Assembly (NCBI GenBank): GCA_964509885.1
Contig: CAZDZL010000001.1
Span: 1 to 64,000, forward strand
DNA length: 64,000 nucleotides
Direction: 5' to 3'
Source of the DNA: Palsa-1447 sp964509885
GTDB lineage: Bacteria > Verrucomicrobiota > Verrucomicrobiia > Opitutales > Opitutaceae
Part shown: in pieces, positions 28,346-37,398 of the stretch
Position numbering within the stretch: the first letter of the stretch is position 1
How the letters are laid out: each line of letters begins with the position of its first letter
Made by a program: the position numbers and the translations under genes
The notes under the pieces: generated by a model
The model's database searches: none
What the model saw: the letters and a program-made list of their open reading frames with translations, nothing else
What the model was told of the DNA's origin: nothing

Positions 28346-30178
28346 ATGCAGCTGCACAACCTCGATATCGGAATCATCCTCGGCTACTTCGTGCTCGTCA
28401 TCACCGTCGGCCTCTGGGTGTCGCGCCGCGGCTCCAAGGACCTGGACAGCTACTTCCTCGGCGGCAAGACGATGCCCTGGTACATGCTCGGCGTCTCCGA
28501 CGCCTCCGGGATGTTCGACATCAGCGGGACGATGTGGCTCGTCTACGTCCTCTTCATCTACGGCCTGAAGAGCATCTGGCTGCCCTGGGTCTGGCCGACG
28601 TTCAACCAGATCTTCCTGATGATGTTCATGAGCGCGTGGCTCAGGCGCTCCAACGTCCTCACGGGCGCCCAGTGGATGCAGACGCGCTTCGGCAACGGCA
28701 AGGGCGCCACGTACGCCCACCTGAGCGTCGTCGTCTTCGCCCTCGTCAACGTGATCGGGCTCCTGGCCTACGCCTTCAAGGGGATCGGCAAGTTTGCCGT
28801 CGTGATGCTGCCCTGGCACTTCACGGGCGCGTCGACCGGCGTCTTCAGCGACGAGAACATCTACGCGATGATCCTGCTCGGGCTCACGTCGATCTACGCG
28901 ATCAAGGGGGGCATGGTGAGCGTCGTCATCACGGAGGTGGCCCAGTTCACCATCCTCACCCTGTCGGCCCTCTGCATCGGCGTCATCGCTCTGGTCAAGG
29001 TGAGCCCGGACATGATCGCGAACAACATCCCGGCGGGCTGGATGAACCCCTTCTTCGGCTGGAAGCTCGGCCTCAACTGGGACGGCATCCTGAACACGGC
29101 CAACTCGGCCATAAAGGCGGACGGGAACGACTTCTTCACGATCATCTTCGGCCTCATGTTCTTCAAGGGCGTGCTCGCGAGCCTCGCGGGACCCGCGCCG
29201 AACTACGACATGCAGCGCATCCTCGCGACGCGCAACCCGCGCGAGGCCTCGCTCATGAACGGCATGGTCACGCTGGTCCTCATGTTCCCGCGCTACCTGA
29301 TGATCGCGGGGATAACGGTCCTCGCCCTGGCCTTCTGCATGCCGATCTTCAGGGCGCAGGGTAACCCCGACTTCGAGAAGATCCTGCCGCAGGTGCTGAC
29401 GGGCCAGATCCCGACGGGCGTCCTCGGCTTCCTCCTCGCGGGCCTGGCGGCGGCCTTCATGTCCAACTTTGCCGCCACGCTCAACTCGGCGCCGGCCTAC
29501 GTGGTGAACGACATCTACAAGCGCTTCTTCAACCCCGGGGCCAGCGGCAAGAAGCTGGTCGCGCTCAGCAGGACGGTCTCGATCGTCTTCCTCGTGGTCG
29601 GCGTCGGCTGCGGCCTCATGACGACCAGCATCACCTCGGTGATGATGTGGCTCGTCGGGGCCCTCTCCAGCGGCTTCGTGGCGGCCAATGTCCTTAAGTG
29701 GTACTGGTGGCGCTTCAACGGGTTCGGCTACTTCTGGGGGATGATCTCCGGGATCGGCGGGGCCCTCCTCTTCTGGGTCGCCGAGAACTTTGTCGGCCAC
29801 AGCTTCAACGCGCTCTACACGTTCCCGTTCCTGCTCCTGCTGTCGCTGGGAGGCTGCCTCGCGGGAACCTACTTGAACCCCGCCGAGGACGAGGAGGTCC
29901 TCAAGAAGTTCTACAGGACAGTCAACCCCTGGGGGTGCTGGGGCCCCATCCGAGACAAGGTGATGAGGGAGGACCCCTCGTTCGTGCCCAACCGCGACGC
30001 CGGGCACGACATGGCCAACGTCGCGGTCGGCATCGTCTGGCAGCTGTGCCTGGTCACGCTTCCTATTTACATTGTCCTGAAGCAGTGGTCGGTCTCCGGC
30101 GCGATCCTCGCGCTTCTGGTCGCCGCGTCGGTGTACATGAAGTTCAACTGGTACGACCGCCTGGAGAAGGCGTCCTAG
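28346..30178 (+). CDS. Sodium:solute symporter family (SSS) transporter
   Basis: 610 residues from the ATG at 28346, placed at the first membrane helix (IGIILGYFVLVITVGLWVSR). The SSS signature DLDSYFLGGKTMPWYMLGVS is present. About 13-15 helices are predicted by eye, including GFLLAGLAAAFMSNFAATLNSAPAYVVND, which carries the family's Na2-site-type motif. Homologues transport sugars, sialic acid or other solutes with Na+. Its place among GH130, epimerase and GH genes suggests uptake of a mono- or disaccharide across the inner membrane. The stop TAG shares the tetranucleotide CTAG with the stop of the convergent gene. Confidence 0.92.
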   Translation: MQLHNLDIGIILGYFVLVITVGLWVSRRGSKDLDSYFLGGKTMPWYMLGVSDASGMFDISGTMWLVYVLFIYGLKSIWLPWVWPTFNQIFLMMFMSAWLRRSNVLTGAQWMQTRFGNGKGATYAHLSVVVFALVNVIGLLAYAFKGIGKFAVVMLPWHFTGASTGVFSDENIYAMILLGLTSIYAIKGGMVSVVITEVAQFTILTLSALCIGVIALVKVSPDMIANNIPAGWMNPFFGWKLGLNWDGILNTANSAIKADGNDFFTIIFGLMFFKGVLASLAGPAPNYDMQRILATRNPREASLMNGMVTLVLMFPRYLMIAGITVLALAFCMPIFRAQGNPDFEKILPQVLTGQIPTGVLGFLLAGLAAAFMSNFAATLNSAPAYVVNDIYKRFFNPGASGKKLVALSRTVSIVFLVVGVGCGLMTTSITSVMMWLVGALSSGFVAANVLKWYWWRFNGFGYFWGMISGIGGALLFWVAENFVGHSFNALYTFPFLLLLSLGGCLAGTYLNPAEDEEVLKKFYRTVNPWGCWGPIRDKVMREDPSFVPNRDAGHDMANVAVGIVWQLCLVTLPIYIVLKQWSVSGAILALLVAASVYMKFNWYDRLEKAS

Positions 30179-32631
30179 AGCCGGCTCCTGAGGTCGCCCG
30201 GCAGGAGGTCCAGCGCGAGGTCGCGCAGTCCCGGGTCGGCGAACGGGACCCTGAAGGACTGGGCCAGCACCAGGAGGTCGTAGAGCGAGCCCGTCGAGAG
30301 CGACCGCAGCCTCGCCTCGCTCGCCTCCGCCACGCAGCGGCTCACCTGGTCGCGGGACGGCCCGAACTTCTGCGCGCGGGCCAGGACGACGGCAAGGCTG
30401 ACCCTCCGGTCCCAGGCCAGGAACCGGTCGCCCCCGTTGGAAAGCCTCGTCGTCAGGTCGTCCACCGTGCGGGCGACCCCGTCCGCGTCGCCCTGCGCGC
30501 TCTGCACCTGCGCGCGGGCAGCCAGGGCCCCGACGTCGCCGGGAAAGCGCCTCAGGCGCTCGGCGGCGGCCTGCGCGCCGGCGAGGTCGCCCGTCTCGAC
30601 CAGGTATTCCGCGATGCGGCCGGCCGCCGCCGCCGGGCTCTGCGGCTCGACCACCTCGAAGACCGGGACCGACTGGCCCTCCCTGCCGCCGCCGACCGGC
30701 ATCTGGTAGGGAACGGGCTGAAGCCACGGCGGGAGGTTCCAGGCCCGCAGCTCATGGGCGAGGAAGCTCGTGCGGGCCGACATCTCCTTCGCGAGGTACA
30801 GGCGCCCGAAGTCGTCGAAGAAAGGGTCCCAGGACGGCATCACGATGTACCGGACCTTCCGCGCCTGGAGGGCGTCCTCCACCTCCTCCATCGTCCGGGC
30901 GCCCGCGATGGCCAGCGCGTTGCCGAAGCCGGCCTTGTTGTCGGCGGCGAACGAGCCGATGCCGCGCAGGCCCCCGTAGAAGGAGAGCGGCGTCGTCTCG
31001 CCCGGCGGCGCGAAGACCACCATGCCGGGCTCGCCGGTGCGCTTGGCGAGCCAGTGGGCCAGGTGCCTCTCGACCAGCTCCTCAGATTCCTGCGGCGTCA
31101 GGACGGTCGCCGCCCCGGCGAAGGCCTGCGGCTGCAGGCGCACGAGGCCTGGCAGCGCCGACGCGAGGAGGAGCGCCGCGAGGACCCAGCGTCCGCCGGA
31201 GCGCCCTATCGACCACTCCCCCGCGGCGGCGGCGGCGACGAGCCCCAGCACCGCCGCGTCCACCAGGCTCCAGGCGCCCAGCTGGCTGCACGCGAAGATG
31301 AAGGCCACCGCCACCGGTCCCAGGGCCACGGCGAGCGAGGCCCGCAGCCGGGTATCGGCCGAGGGGCGGAGCAGGAGCACGTGGGCCGGCACGATGAACG
31401 CCAGGGGAAGCAGGGTCGCCCAGGCCGCCAGCGTGGCGCCGTCGCGCGCGAGCCACGCCCACGTGTTGGCGGCCACGGGGCCCCCTGGCATCGGCGAGAG
31501 CCGCGCCCACTGCAGGTCGCGCGCGAGGAATTCGGGGCCCTGCGACCTCCAAAGGGCAAGGGGAAGCGCCGCGACGCAGGCCGCGGCGATGACGACCCCC
31601 AGGACTTCGCGAAGCGGCCACGGGGCACTCTCGCCCCGCAGGCGCGGGATCGCCCGCGCCAGGAGCGCCCCGCCCCCGAGCCAGGCGACGCCGTACAGCG
31701 GGTGGACGCAGTCGAGGCGGAGCGAGGCCCACGTGCCGGGGACATACTCGAAGACACAGGCCGCGAGGACCGTCCAGCCCCCGCAGACGCCCCAGATGCG
31801 CCACGGCGCGGCCCCGATTCCGGGGCCCGGGACCCTTGCGGCGATGACTGCGCCCGCGAACAGCCCGAGGAGGACGGGCGCCTGCGTCGGGACGCTGACC
31901 CACATGCCGAGGCCGCCAATAACGCCGGCAAGCGCGAACCACGGGCGCGCACGGGCGTCCGCCGAGAGCCCGTCCGAGGCTCCCGCGGCCCCGGGGCCGG
32001 CCATGCCGGCGAGAAGGGACAGGATGCTCCCCAGGGCGCAGATCACCGAGAGCCCCCGCGAGTCGGGCATCCCCGGCACGAAGACCGAGGCGAGCGGGAA
32101 GAACCCCACGAGGCCCACCGAGAGCAGGGCCGCGGCGAAGCCGCCGAAGCGCCAGGCCGCGAAGGTCGCCGCGCCCGCCACAAGGAGCATCTGCAGGAGC
32201 GGGTCGGCATAGAGGGCGGCCCGCTCAACGCCCAGGCCCGCAGGCCGCCCCGAGACCGAGTGGTCGAGCCAGGCGAGCAGGCCCAGCCACAGGCGGTAGG
32301 GCGACGCCGGGGCCACGTCCCGGCCGAAGGGGGCGTTCTCGTAGTCGACACGGCGCACGCGAAGCCCCCCCTGCGCGAGCATCTGCTGGGCCTGGAGTAT
32401 CCAGTGGAAGCTGTCCTCGTTGCGCTCGGGGATGATCAGCTCCCGCTGCCCGTTGGCGTAGCCCGAGGGGGACCGGTCGTCGACGGCGTCCACCGCATTG
32501 GCGCGGCCCGCGAGCCCCGAGACATAGGCGACCCGCTGCATGCGGACATGGCCGGACCATGCCAGGTAGGCGCACGCGCCGACGGGGAACAGGATCCACG
32601 CGCGCGCGATTATCCGGGCAAAGGGGGTCAT
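30175..32631 (-). CDS. STT3-like (GT-C fold) multi-pass membrane protein with C-terminal helical-repeat domain, copy 1
   Basis: 818 residues. Membrane helix 1 (about 11-26) is followed by a loop with ERNEDSFHW (69-77), then RRVDYENAPFGRD and ASPYRLWLGLLAWLDH, similar in plan to the acidic first loop of oligosaccharyltransferase STT3/PglB. About 11 more helices reach to around residue 500. The soluble C-terminal third (about 620-818) is TPR-like and ends DLLPGDLRSRL. A paralogue of nearly equal length lies at 43994-46447, and both stand divergent to a giant CRTAC gene. I infer a membrane glycosyltransferase-like role. The WWDYG motif of true STT3 is not evident, so catalysis is unproven. Confidence 0.75.
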   Translation of the reverse strand: MTPFARIIARAWILFPVGACAYLAWSGHVRMQRVAYVSGLAGRANAVDAVDDRSPSGYANGQRELIIPERNEDSFHWILQAQQMLAQGGLRVRRVDYENAPFGRDVAPASPYRLWLGLLAWLDHSVSGRPAGLGVERAALYADPLLQMLLVAGAATFAAWRFGGFAAALLSVGLVGFFPLASVFVPGMPDSRGLSVICALGSILSLLAGMAGPGAAGASDGLSADARARPWFALAGVIGGLGMWVSVPTQAPVLLGLFAGAVIAARVPGPGIGAAPWRIWGVCGGWTVLAACVFEYVPGTWASLRLDCVHPLYGVAWLGGGALLARAIPRLRGESAPWPLREVLGVVIAAACVAALPLALWRSQGPEFLARDLQWARLSPMPGGPVAANTWAWLARDGATLAAWATLLPLAFIVPAHVLLLRPSADTRLRASLAVALGPVAVAFIFACSQLGAWSLVDAAVLGLVAAAAAGEWSIGRSGGRWVLAALLLASALPGLVRLQPQAFAGAATVLTPQESEELVERHLAHWLAKRTGEPGMVVFAPPGETTPLSFYGGLRGIGSFAADNKAGFGNALAIAGARTMEEVEDALQARKVRYIVMPSWDPFFDDFGRLYLAKEMSARTSFLAHELRAWNLPPWLQPVPYQMPVGGGREGQSVPVFEVVEPQSPAAAAGRIAEYLVETGDLAGAQAAAERLRRFPGDVGALAARAQVQSAQGDADGVARTVDDLTTRLSNGGDRFLAWDRRVSLAVVLARAQKFGPSRDQVSRCVAEASEARLRSLSTGSLYDLLVLAQSFRVPFADPGLRDLALDLLPGDLRSRL

Positions 32632-32732
32632 TTAGAGGTCAGGGCGGGACGGCCTGCAATTCAGCGAGCGCCATTGAAGAGCATCGCGAACCGGGCGCAA
32701 GGAGAGTCCGGGGAGCCGCGGACAACTCAACC

Positions 32733-32761
32733 TTGACGCATCATTTTGCGGAGTCCTCCAT
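32733..32761 (+). promoter_or_regulatory. Shared CRTAC promoter element, copy 1
   Basis: TTGACG (32733-32738), 17 nt, then CTCCAT (32756-32761), ending 10 nt before the ATG at 32772. The same arrangement with the same 17-nt spacer precedes both other large CRTAC genes. The -35 matches TTGACA at 5 of 6 positions. The -10 is weak for sigma-70, so another sigma factor or an activator may be involved. Confidence 0.55.
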
Positions 32762-32771
32762 GGTCGGGCCA

Positions 32772-35700
32772 ATGTCCCCCACGGCCGACGCCCCACGCAC
32801 CTTGGCCCGGAGTTGCTCTGGCCTTCTCCTCCTCTGCGCGCTGCTCGCGGCCGCGCTCCGCGGGGACCCGGCGGGCGACGCCCCGGGGATCACCGCGAGG
32901 CCCCTCGCCCCGCGCCCCCACCCCAGGGGAAGGACGATGTTCGCCCGCCTGCCGGCCGACGAGACGGGGGTGCGCGCCGGAAACGCCTACGACGACCCGA
33001 GGATGTGGGGGGACCTGAGCCACGAGCTCGAGGTCGGGGCCATCGGCACGGGGGTCGCGATCGGCGACTACGACGGCGACGGCAGGCCCGACATCTTCGT
33101 CGTCAGCAAGACGGAGGGCTGCCACCTCTACCGCAACCTCGGCGGCTACCGGTTCGAGGACGTCACGCAGAAGGCGGGCGTCGGCGCGACGCCCGGGGTC
33201 TGGAACCAGGGCGCGACCTTCGTCGACATCAACAACTCCGGGCGACTGGACATCTACGTCTGCCGCTTCAACGCCCCGAACCTGCTCTACATCAACCAGG
33301 GCGACGGCACCTTCAGGGAGATGGCCCACGCCTACGGCCTCGACGTGGTCGACGCGTCGTCGATGGCCTCGTTCTGCGACTACGACCGCGACGGGTGGCT
33401 GGACCTGTTCCTGCAGACCAACGTCCTCGACTACGCCCGGCGCCCCAACGGCCAGCGCAACTACCTCTTTCACAACAACCGCAATGGGACCTTCACGAAC
33501 GTCACGGAGCGCGCCGGGATCTCGGGCGAGGCCCACGGGCATTCCTCGGCGTGGTGGGACCCTGAAGGCGACGGGTGGCCCAGCCTCTACGTCGCCAACG
33601 ACTTCGCGGCGCCCGACGTGCTCTACCGCAACAACGGGGATGGGACGTTCACGAACGCGATCGACGCGGAGGTGCCCCACACGCCGTACTCCTCGATGGG
33701 ATCTGACCAGGGCGACCTGACCAACGACGGGCAGGTCGACCTCCTCGTCACGGACATGGCCGCCACGACCCACGAGAAGGACCAGCGCGGCATGGCCGAC
33801 TCGCGCAGCCGCACCACCGAGGACGATGCTCATCCCGAGGTCGCGCCCCAGTACGAGAGGAACGCCCTCTACATCAACACCGGCACGGGCCGATTCCTGG
33901 AGGCCGCCCACCTCGCGGGGCTCGCGGCGACGGACTGGACCTGGTCGCCCCGCCTCGAGGACCTGGACAACGACGGGCGCCTCGACCTCTTCGTCACGAA
34001 CGGGATGGACCGGGAGGCCACGAACATCGACCTCCTCGCCCGCCAGTCGGCGTCCGAGACGCCCGCCGAGCGGGTCCGCGTGATGCATGACAGCCCCGTC
34101 CTGGCCGAGACCCACCTGGCCTACCGCAACATGGGGGACCTGCGCTTCGAGGAGGTCGGGGCGGCCTGGGGCCTCGACCAGCGGGGCGTGGGCTTCGGCG
34201 CCGCCCTCGGCGACCTCTCCGGCGACGGCAACCTCGACATCGTCTACACGAGCTACCAGGGCGGGGTCACGATCCTGCGCAACGACTGCGACACGGGGCA
34301 CAAGGTCGAGGTCGACCTGCACGGCGTCGCCTCAAACCGCTTCGGCATCGGGGCCGTCGTCAGGGTGGAGAGCGCGCTCGGGGTCCAGGCGCGGCCGCTC
34401 GTCCTCGCCCGGGGCTACCTCTCCAGCAGCGAGCCCATGGTGCACATCGGCCTCGGCGGCGACACGCTCATCAGGAGGATGACGGTCGCCTGGCCGAGCG
34501 GTCACGTGCAGGTGTTCGAGAACCTCGCCGTGGACAGACGCTACAGCGTCACCGAGCCACCGGGGCCGCCCCCGGCGCTCCCGAGCCCCGGGCGGGCCCA
34601 CGGCGCGCCGGCGGGGGAGTTCGCCGAGGTGGCCCAGGCGGCGGGGCTCTCCCTCGGGTCGCGCGAGGACGCCGTCGACGAGTCGGCCCTGCAGCCGCTG
34701 ATGCCGCTGCGCCTCAACCGCAGGGGGCCCGCGCTCGCGGTAGGGGATGTCACGGGCGCGGGAAGGGACGCGGTTGTCGTCGCGGGGACGACCCTGGATC
34801 CCCTGCGCATCCTCGCGGCGTCCGGGCCCGGTCTGTTCGCGCCGGCCCCCGGCGCCCCGGCCGCATCCTCCTCAGTCGACGACGGCCCCATCCTCCTCTT
34901 CGACGCCGCGGGAGGGGGCAAACAGGACCTCCTCGTGACTCGGGGCGGCAACGCGCTGCCCGCCGGCTCCCCCGAATACCAGCCGCTCCTCCTCCTGAAC
35001 GACGGGCGCGGCGGGTTCTCGCCCGCGCCCCCGGGCGCGCTCCCCGCGCTCCCCGTGAGCGCGGGCGCCGTGGCCGCGGCCGACTTCGACCATTCCGGGC
35101 GCCTCGGCCTGTTCATCGGGGGCCGCGTCCTCTCCGGCCAGTATCCCCTCGCGCCGCGAAGCGCGCTCCTGGCGAACCGCGGCGGGAGGTTCGAGGACGT
35201 GACGGACGCGCTCGCGCCCGGCCTGCGCGGGGTCGGCATGGTGACATCGGCCCTGTGGAGCGACGTGGACGGCGACGGGTGGCCGGACCTCCTCCTCACG
35301 CTCGAGTGGGGCCACGTGATGTATTTCCACAACAACGCGGGGAAGGGCCTTGAGGACTGGACCGAGCGGGCGGGCTTTGCCTCGGCCGGCACCGGCTGGT
35401 GGACGTCGATCGCCTCCGCGGACTTCAACGGGGACGGCAGGCCGGACTTCGTCGCCGGAAACGTGGGCCTGAACACGCAGTACCGCGCGAGCCCGGAGCG
35501 CCCGGCGCTCGTGTTCTACGGGGACTTCAAGGGCGCCGGCGAGGAGCCCCAGGTGGTGGAGGCGTACTACGAGGGCGACCGCCTTTACCCCTGGCGCAGC
35601 CGTCGGGACCTCGGCGCCGCCATCCCCTCCGTCCTCAGGCTGTTTCCCAGGAACAACGCCTACGCGCGCGCCACGCTCGGGGAGATCCTGGGGGACGACA

Positions 35701-36386
35701 AGCTGGCCGCCGCGCGCAGGTTCGCCGCCACGCAGCTGCAGAGCGGCGTCTTCCTGAGCCAGCCCGACGGCACGTACAGGTTCTCGCCGCTGCCCCGCAT
35801 CGCGCAGATCTCCCCCCTGCAGGGCCTGGCCGCCGGGGACTTCGAGGGCAGCGGCCACGCCGACATCTACGCCGTCCAGAACTCGTACGCGCCCATCCCG
35901 CTCGTGGGGCGCTACGACGGGGGCCTGAGCCAGCTGCTGCGCGGCGACGGCGCCGGCCACTTCACGGCCGTCGCCCCGCGGGAGAGCGGGCTGGTCGTGC
36001 CCGGCGACGCCAAGGCCCTGGCGGTGCTGGACCTGCTCGGCGACGGATGGCCCGGGTTCGTCGTGACGCGCAACAACGCGGCGACGCTCGCCTTCCGGAA
36101 CGCCGGCGCCCCCGGCCGCAGGTCGCTCTGCGTGCGGCTCTCCGGGCCGCCCGGCAACCCGACGGGCGTCGGCGCAAGGGTCACGGCCGTGTTCGCCGAC
36201 GGGACGACCCGCATGGCCGAGGTCTTCGCGGGCTCGGGCTACATGAGCCAGTCCGCGGCCGCCTGCTTCTTCGGGTACGCCGAGGGCTCCCCTCCCGCCA
36301 GGGTCTCCGTCCGGTGGCCGTCGGGCACCTCGAGCGAGCACGCGGTCCCCGCGGGGGCCGCCGACATCGCGCTGTCCGCGCCCTAG
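32772..36386 (+). CDS. Giant secreted CRTAC1-like protein with two FG-GAP/UnbV modules, copy 1
   Basis: 1204 residues. The ATG at 32772 is preferred over the in-frame ATG at 32760 because the latter overlaps the promoter-like element. A signal peptide (GLLLLCALLAAALRGD) is followed by FG-GAP/VCBS propeller repeats with calcium-binding DxDxDG loops (GDYDGDGRPDIFVV, CDYDRDGWLDLF, EDLDNDGRLDLFVTNG). An ASPIC/UnbV domain spans about 503-595 (RGYLSSSEPM, WPSGHVQVFEN). A second propeller (SDVDGDGWPDLLL, ADFNGDGRPDFV) and a second UnbV domain (about 1118-1200, NPTGVGARVTAV, VRWPSG) follow. The domains are known from eukaryotic CRTAC1 and from large Planctomycetota/Verrucomicrobiota exoproteins. The role is unknown, probably calcium-dependent adhesion or binding. 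Its stop overlaps the FKBP stop by CTAG. Confidence 0.88.
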   Translation: MSPTADAPRTLARSCSGLLLLCALLAAALRGDPAGDAPGITARPLAPRPHPRGRTMFARLPADETGVRAGNAYDDPRMWGDLSHELEVGAIGTGVAIGDYDGDGRPDIFVVSKTEGCHLYRNLGGYRFEDVTQKAGVGATPGVWNQGATFVDINNSGRLDIYVCRFNAPNLLYINQGDGTFREMAHAYGLDVVDASSMASFCDYDRDGWLDLFLQTNVLDYARRPNGQRNYLFHNNRNGTFTNVTERAGISGEAHGHSSAWWDPEGDGWPSLYVANDFAAPDVLYRNNGDGTFTNAIDAEVPHTPYSSMGSDQGDLTNDGQVDLLVTDMAATTHEKDQRGMADSRSRTTEDDAHPEVAPQYERNALYINTGTGRFLEAAHLAGLAATDWTWSPRLEDLDNDGRLDLFVTNGMDREATNIDLLARQSASETPAERVRVMHDSPVLAETHLAYRNMGDLRFEEVGAAWGLDQRGVGFGAALGDLSGDGNLDIVYTSYQGGVTILRNDCDTGHKVEVDLHGVASNRFGIGAVVRVESALGVQARPLVLARGYLSSSEPMVHIGLGGDTLIRRMTVAWPSGHVQVFENLAVDRRYSVTEPPGPPPALPSPGRAHGAPAGEFAEVAQAAGLSLGSREDAVDESALQPLMPLRLNRRGPALAVGDVTGAGRDAVVVAGTTLDPLRILAASGPGLFAPAPGAPAASSSVDDGPILLFDAAGGGKQDLLVTRGGNALPAGSPEYQPLLLLNDGRGGFSPAPPGALPALPVSAGAVAAADFDHSGRLGLFIGGRVLSGQYPLAPRSALLANRGGRFEDVTDALAPGLRGVGMVTSALWSDVDGDGWPDLLLTLEWGHVMYFHNNAGKGLEDWTERAGFASAGTGWWTSIASADFNGDGRPDFVAGNVGLNTQYRASPERPALVFYGDFKGAGEEPQVVEAYYEGDRLYPWRSRRDLGAAIPSVLRLFPRNNAYARATLGEILGDDKLAAARRFAATQLQSGVFLSQPDGTYRFSPLPRIAQISPLQGLAAGDFEGSGHADIYAVQNSYAPIPLVGRYDGGLSQLLRGDGAGHFTAVAPRESGLVVPGDAKALAVLDLLGDGWPGFVVTRNNAATLAFRNAGAPGRRSLCVRLSGPPGNPTGVGARVTAVFADGTTRMAEVFAGSGYMSQSAAACFFGYAEGSPPARVSVRWPSGTSSEHAVPAGAADIALSAP

Positions 36387-37357
36387 TCCTGCGCCTTCGC
36401 CGGCGCGCTGACCACGTCGATCAGCGTCACGTCGAACACCAGCGGGGAATTGGGCTGCACGCCCTCGGGCCACTTGCCGCGCCCGAAGGTCAGGGCCGGC
36501 GGCAGGACGAGGATGGCGTGGCTGCCGACGGTCATCATCTGCAGCCCCTCCCTGAACCCGGGGAACATCTGCTCCAGCTTCGAGCGCACGCGGTCGGACG
36601 AGAGCTCCGGTATCTGGGTCTTGCCGTCGGATGCCATGGCGTTGCAGCTGATGACCACCGTGTCCCCCAGGCGGGGCCGGATGCCGTTGCGGCCCGCGGA
36701 GATGTTGTAGCCGAGCCCCGTGTCCGACTGCTGCAGGTGGTAGCGCCTGACCGCGTCCTTCATGTACGGCACGAGCTTGTCGGGGCTGAACGGCTCGACG
36801 GCCGGCTCGGATCCGGCCTCCAGCACGCTGATCCTCTTGCTCAACTCGCCGGCGAGCTGGCGCGCCGAGTCGTCGACCTCATAGGGCTTCCCCTTGAAGG
36901 CCGAGCGCATGCCCCCGATGAACGCCTCGAACTGGTCCTCGGTCCAGCCGACCTCGCCGAAGTGCCCGCCCATGCCCATCGAGGAGCCGAACGCCGTGTA
37001 GGCAGAGAGCGGGAAGTCCCCGCGCGCGGTGCTCTTTGCGCCCGTGTCCAGCTCGCCGATCCGGCGCGCCATCTCGGCCGAGAGCTGGTGGGCCGTGTCG
37101 TCCATCGCCACCGGCTTGCCCGCGAACGCCGCGCGCATGCCGTCGATGAAGGCCCCGAACTGCTCGTCGGTCCAACCGACCTCGCCGAAGTGGCCGGTCT
37201 GGCCCATGGACGAGCCGAGGCCCGCGTAGGCCGCGGGCGGGAAGCCGGCGGGGGCCTTGGGCGCGGGGCCCCCGGCCTGGGCGGCGGCGAAGGGCGCCGC
37301 GGCGAGCGCCAGGGCGGCGACGAGGGTGGATAGGATCCTGGGGGCGGCGGGGTTCAC
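36383..37357 (-). CDS. Secreted FKBP-type peptidyl-prolyl isomerase with duplicated N-terminal domain
   Basis: 324 residues from GTG at 37357, which gives a clean signal peptide (RILSTLVAALALAAAPFAAAQ) and a 41-bp gap to the upstream CRTAC gene; an ATG at 37420 would overlap that gene. Residues 39-108 and 115-184 are two copies of one unit (GSSMGxxGHFGEVGWT, then GMRxAFxGKPxxxDD). The FKBP domain covers about 205-320: TGLGYNI, DTVVISCNAM, FPGFREGLQMMTVGS, LPPALTFG and NSPLVFDVTLIDV. The usual tyrosine of the HYTG motif is replaced (ISCNA). It likely folds exported proteins, perhaps the neighbouring propellers. Confidence 0.88.
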   Translation of the reverse strand: MNPAAPRILSTLVAALALAAAPFAAAQAGGPAPKAPAGFPPAAYAGLGSSMGQTGHFGEVGWTDEQFGAFIDGMRAAFAGKPVAMDDTAHQLSAEMARRIGELDTGAKSTARGDFPLSAYTAFGSSMGMGGHFGEVGWTEDQFEAFIGGMRSAFKGKPYEVDDSARQLAGELSKRISVLEAGSEPAVEPFSPDKLVPYMKDAVRRYHLQQSDTGLGYNISAGRNGIRPRLGDTVVISCNAMASDGKTQIPELSSDRVRSKLEQMFPGFREGLQMMTVGSHAILVLPPALTFGRGKWPEGVQPNSPLVFDVTLIDVVSAPAKAQD

Positions 37358-37398
37358 GGTTGCGAGGATGGTCCAGGGACCGCCCCGGGCAATACTTC

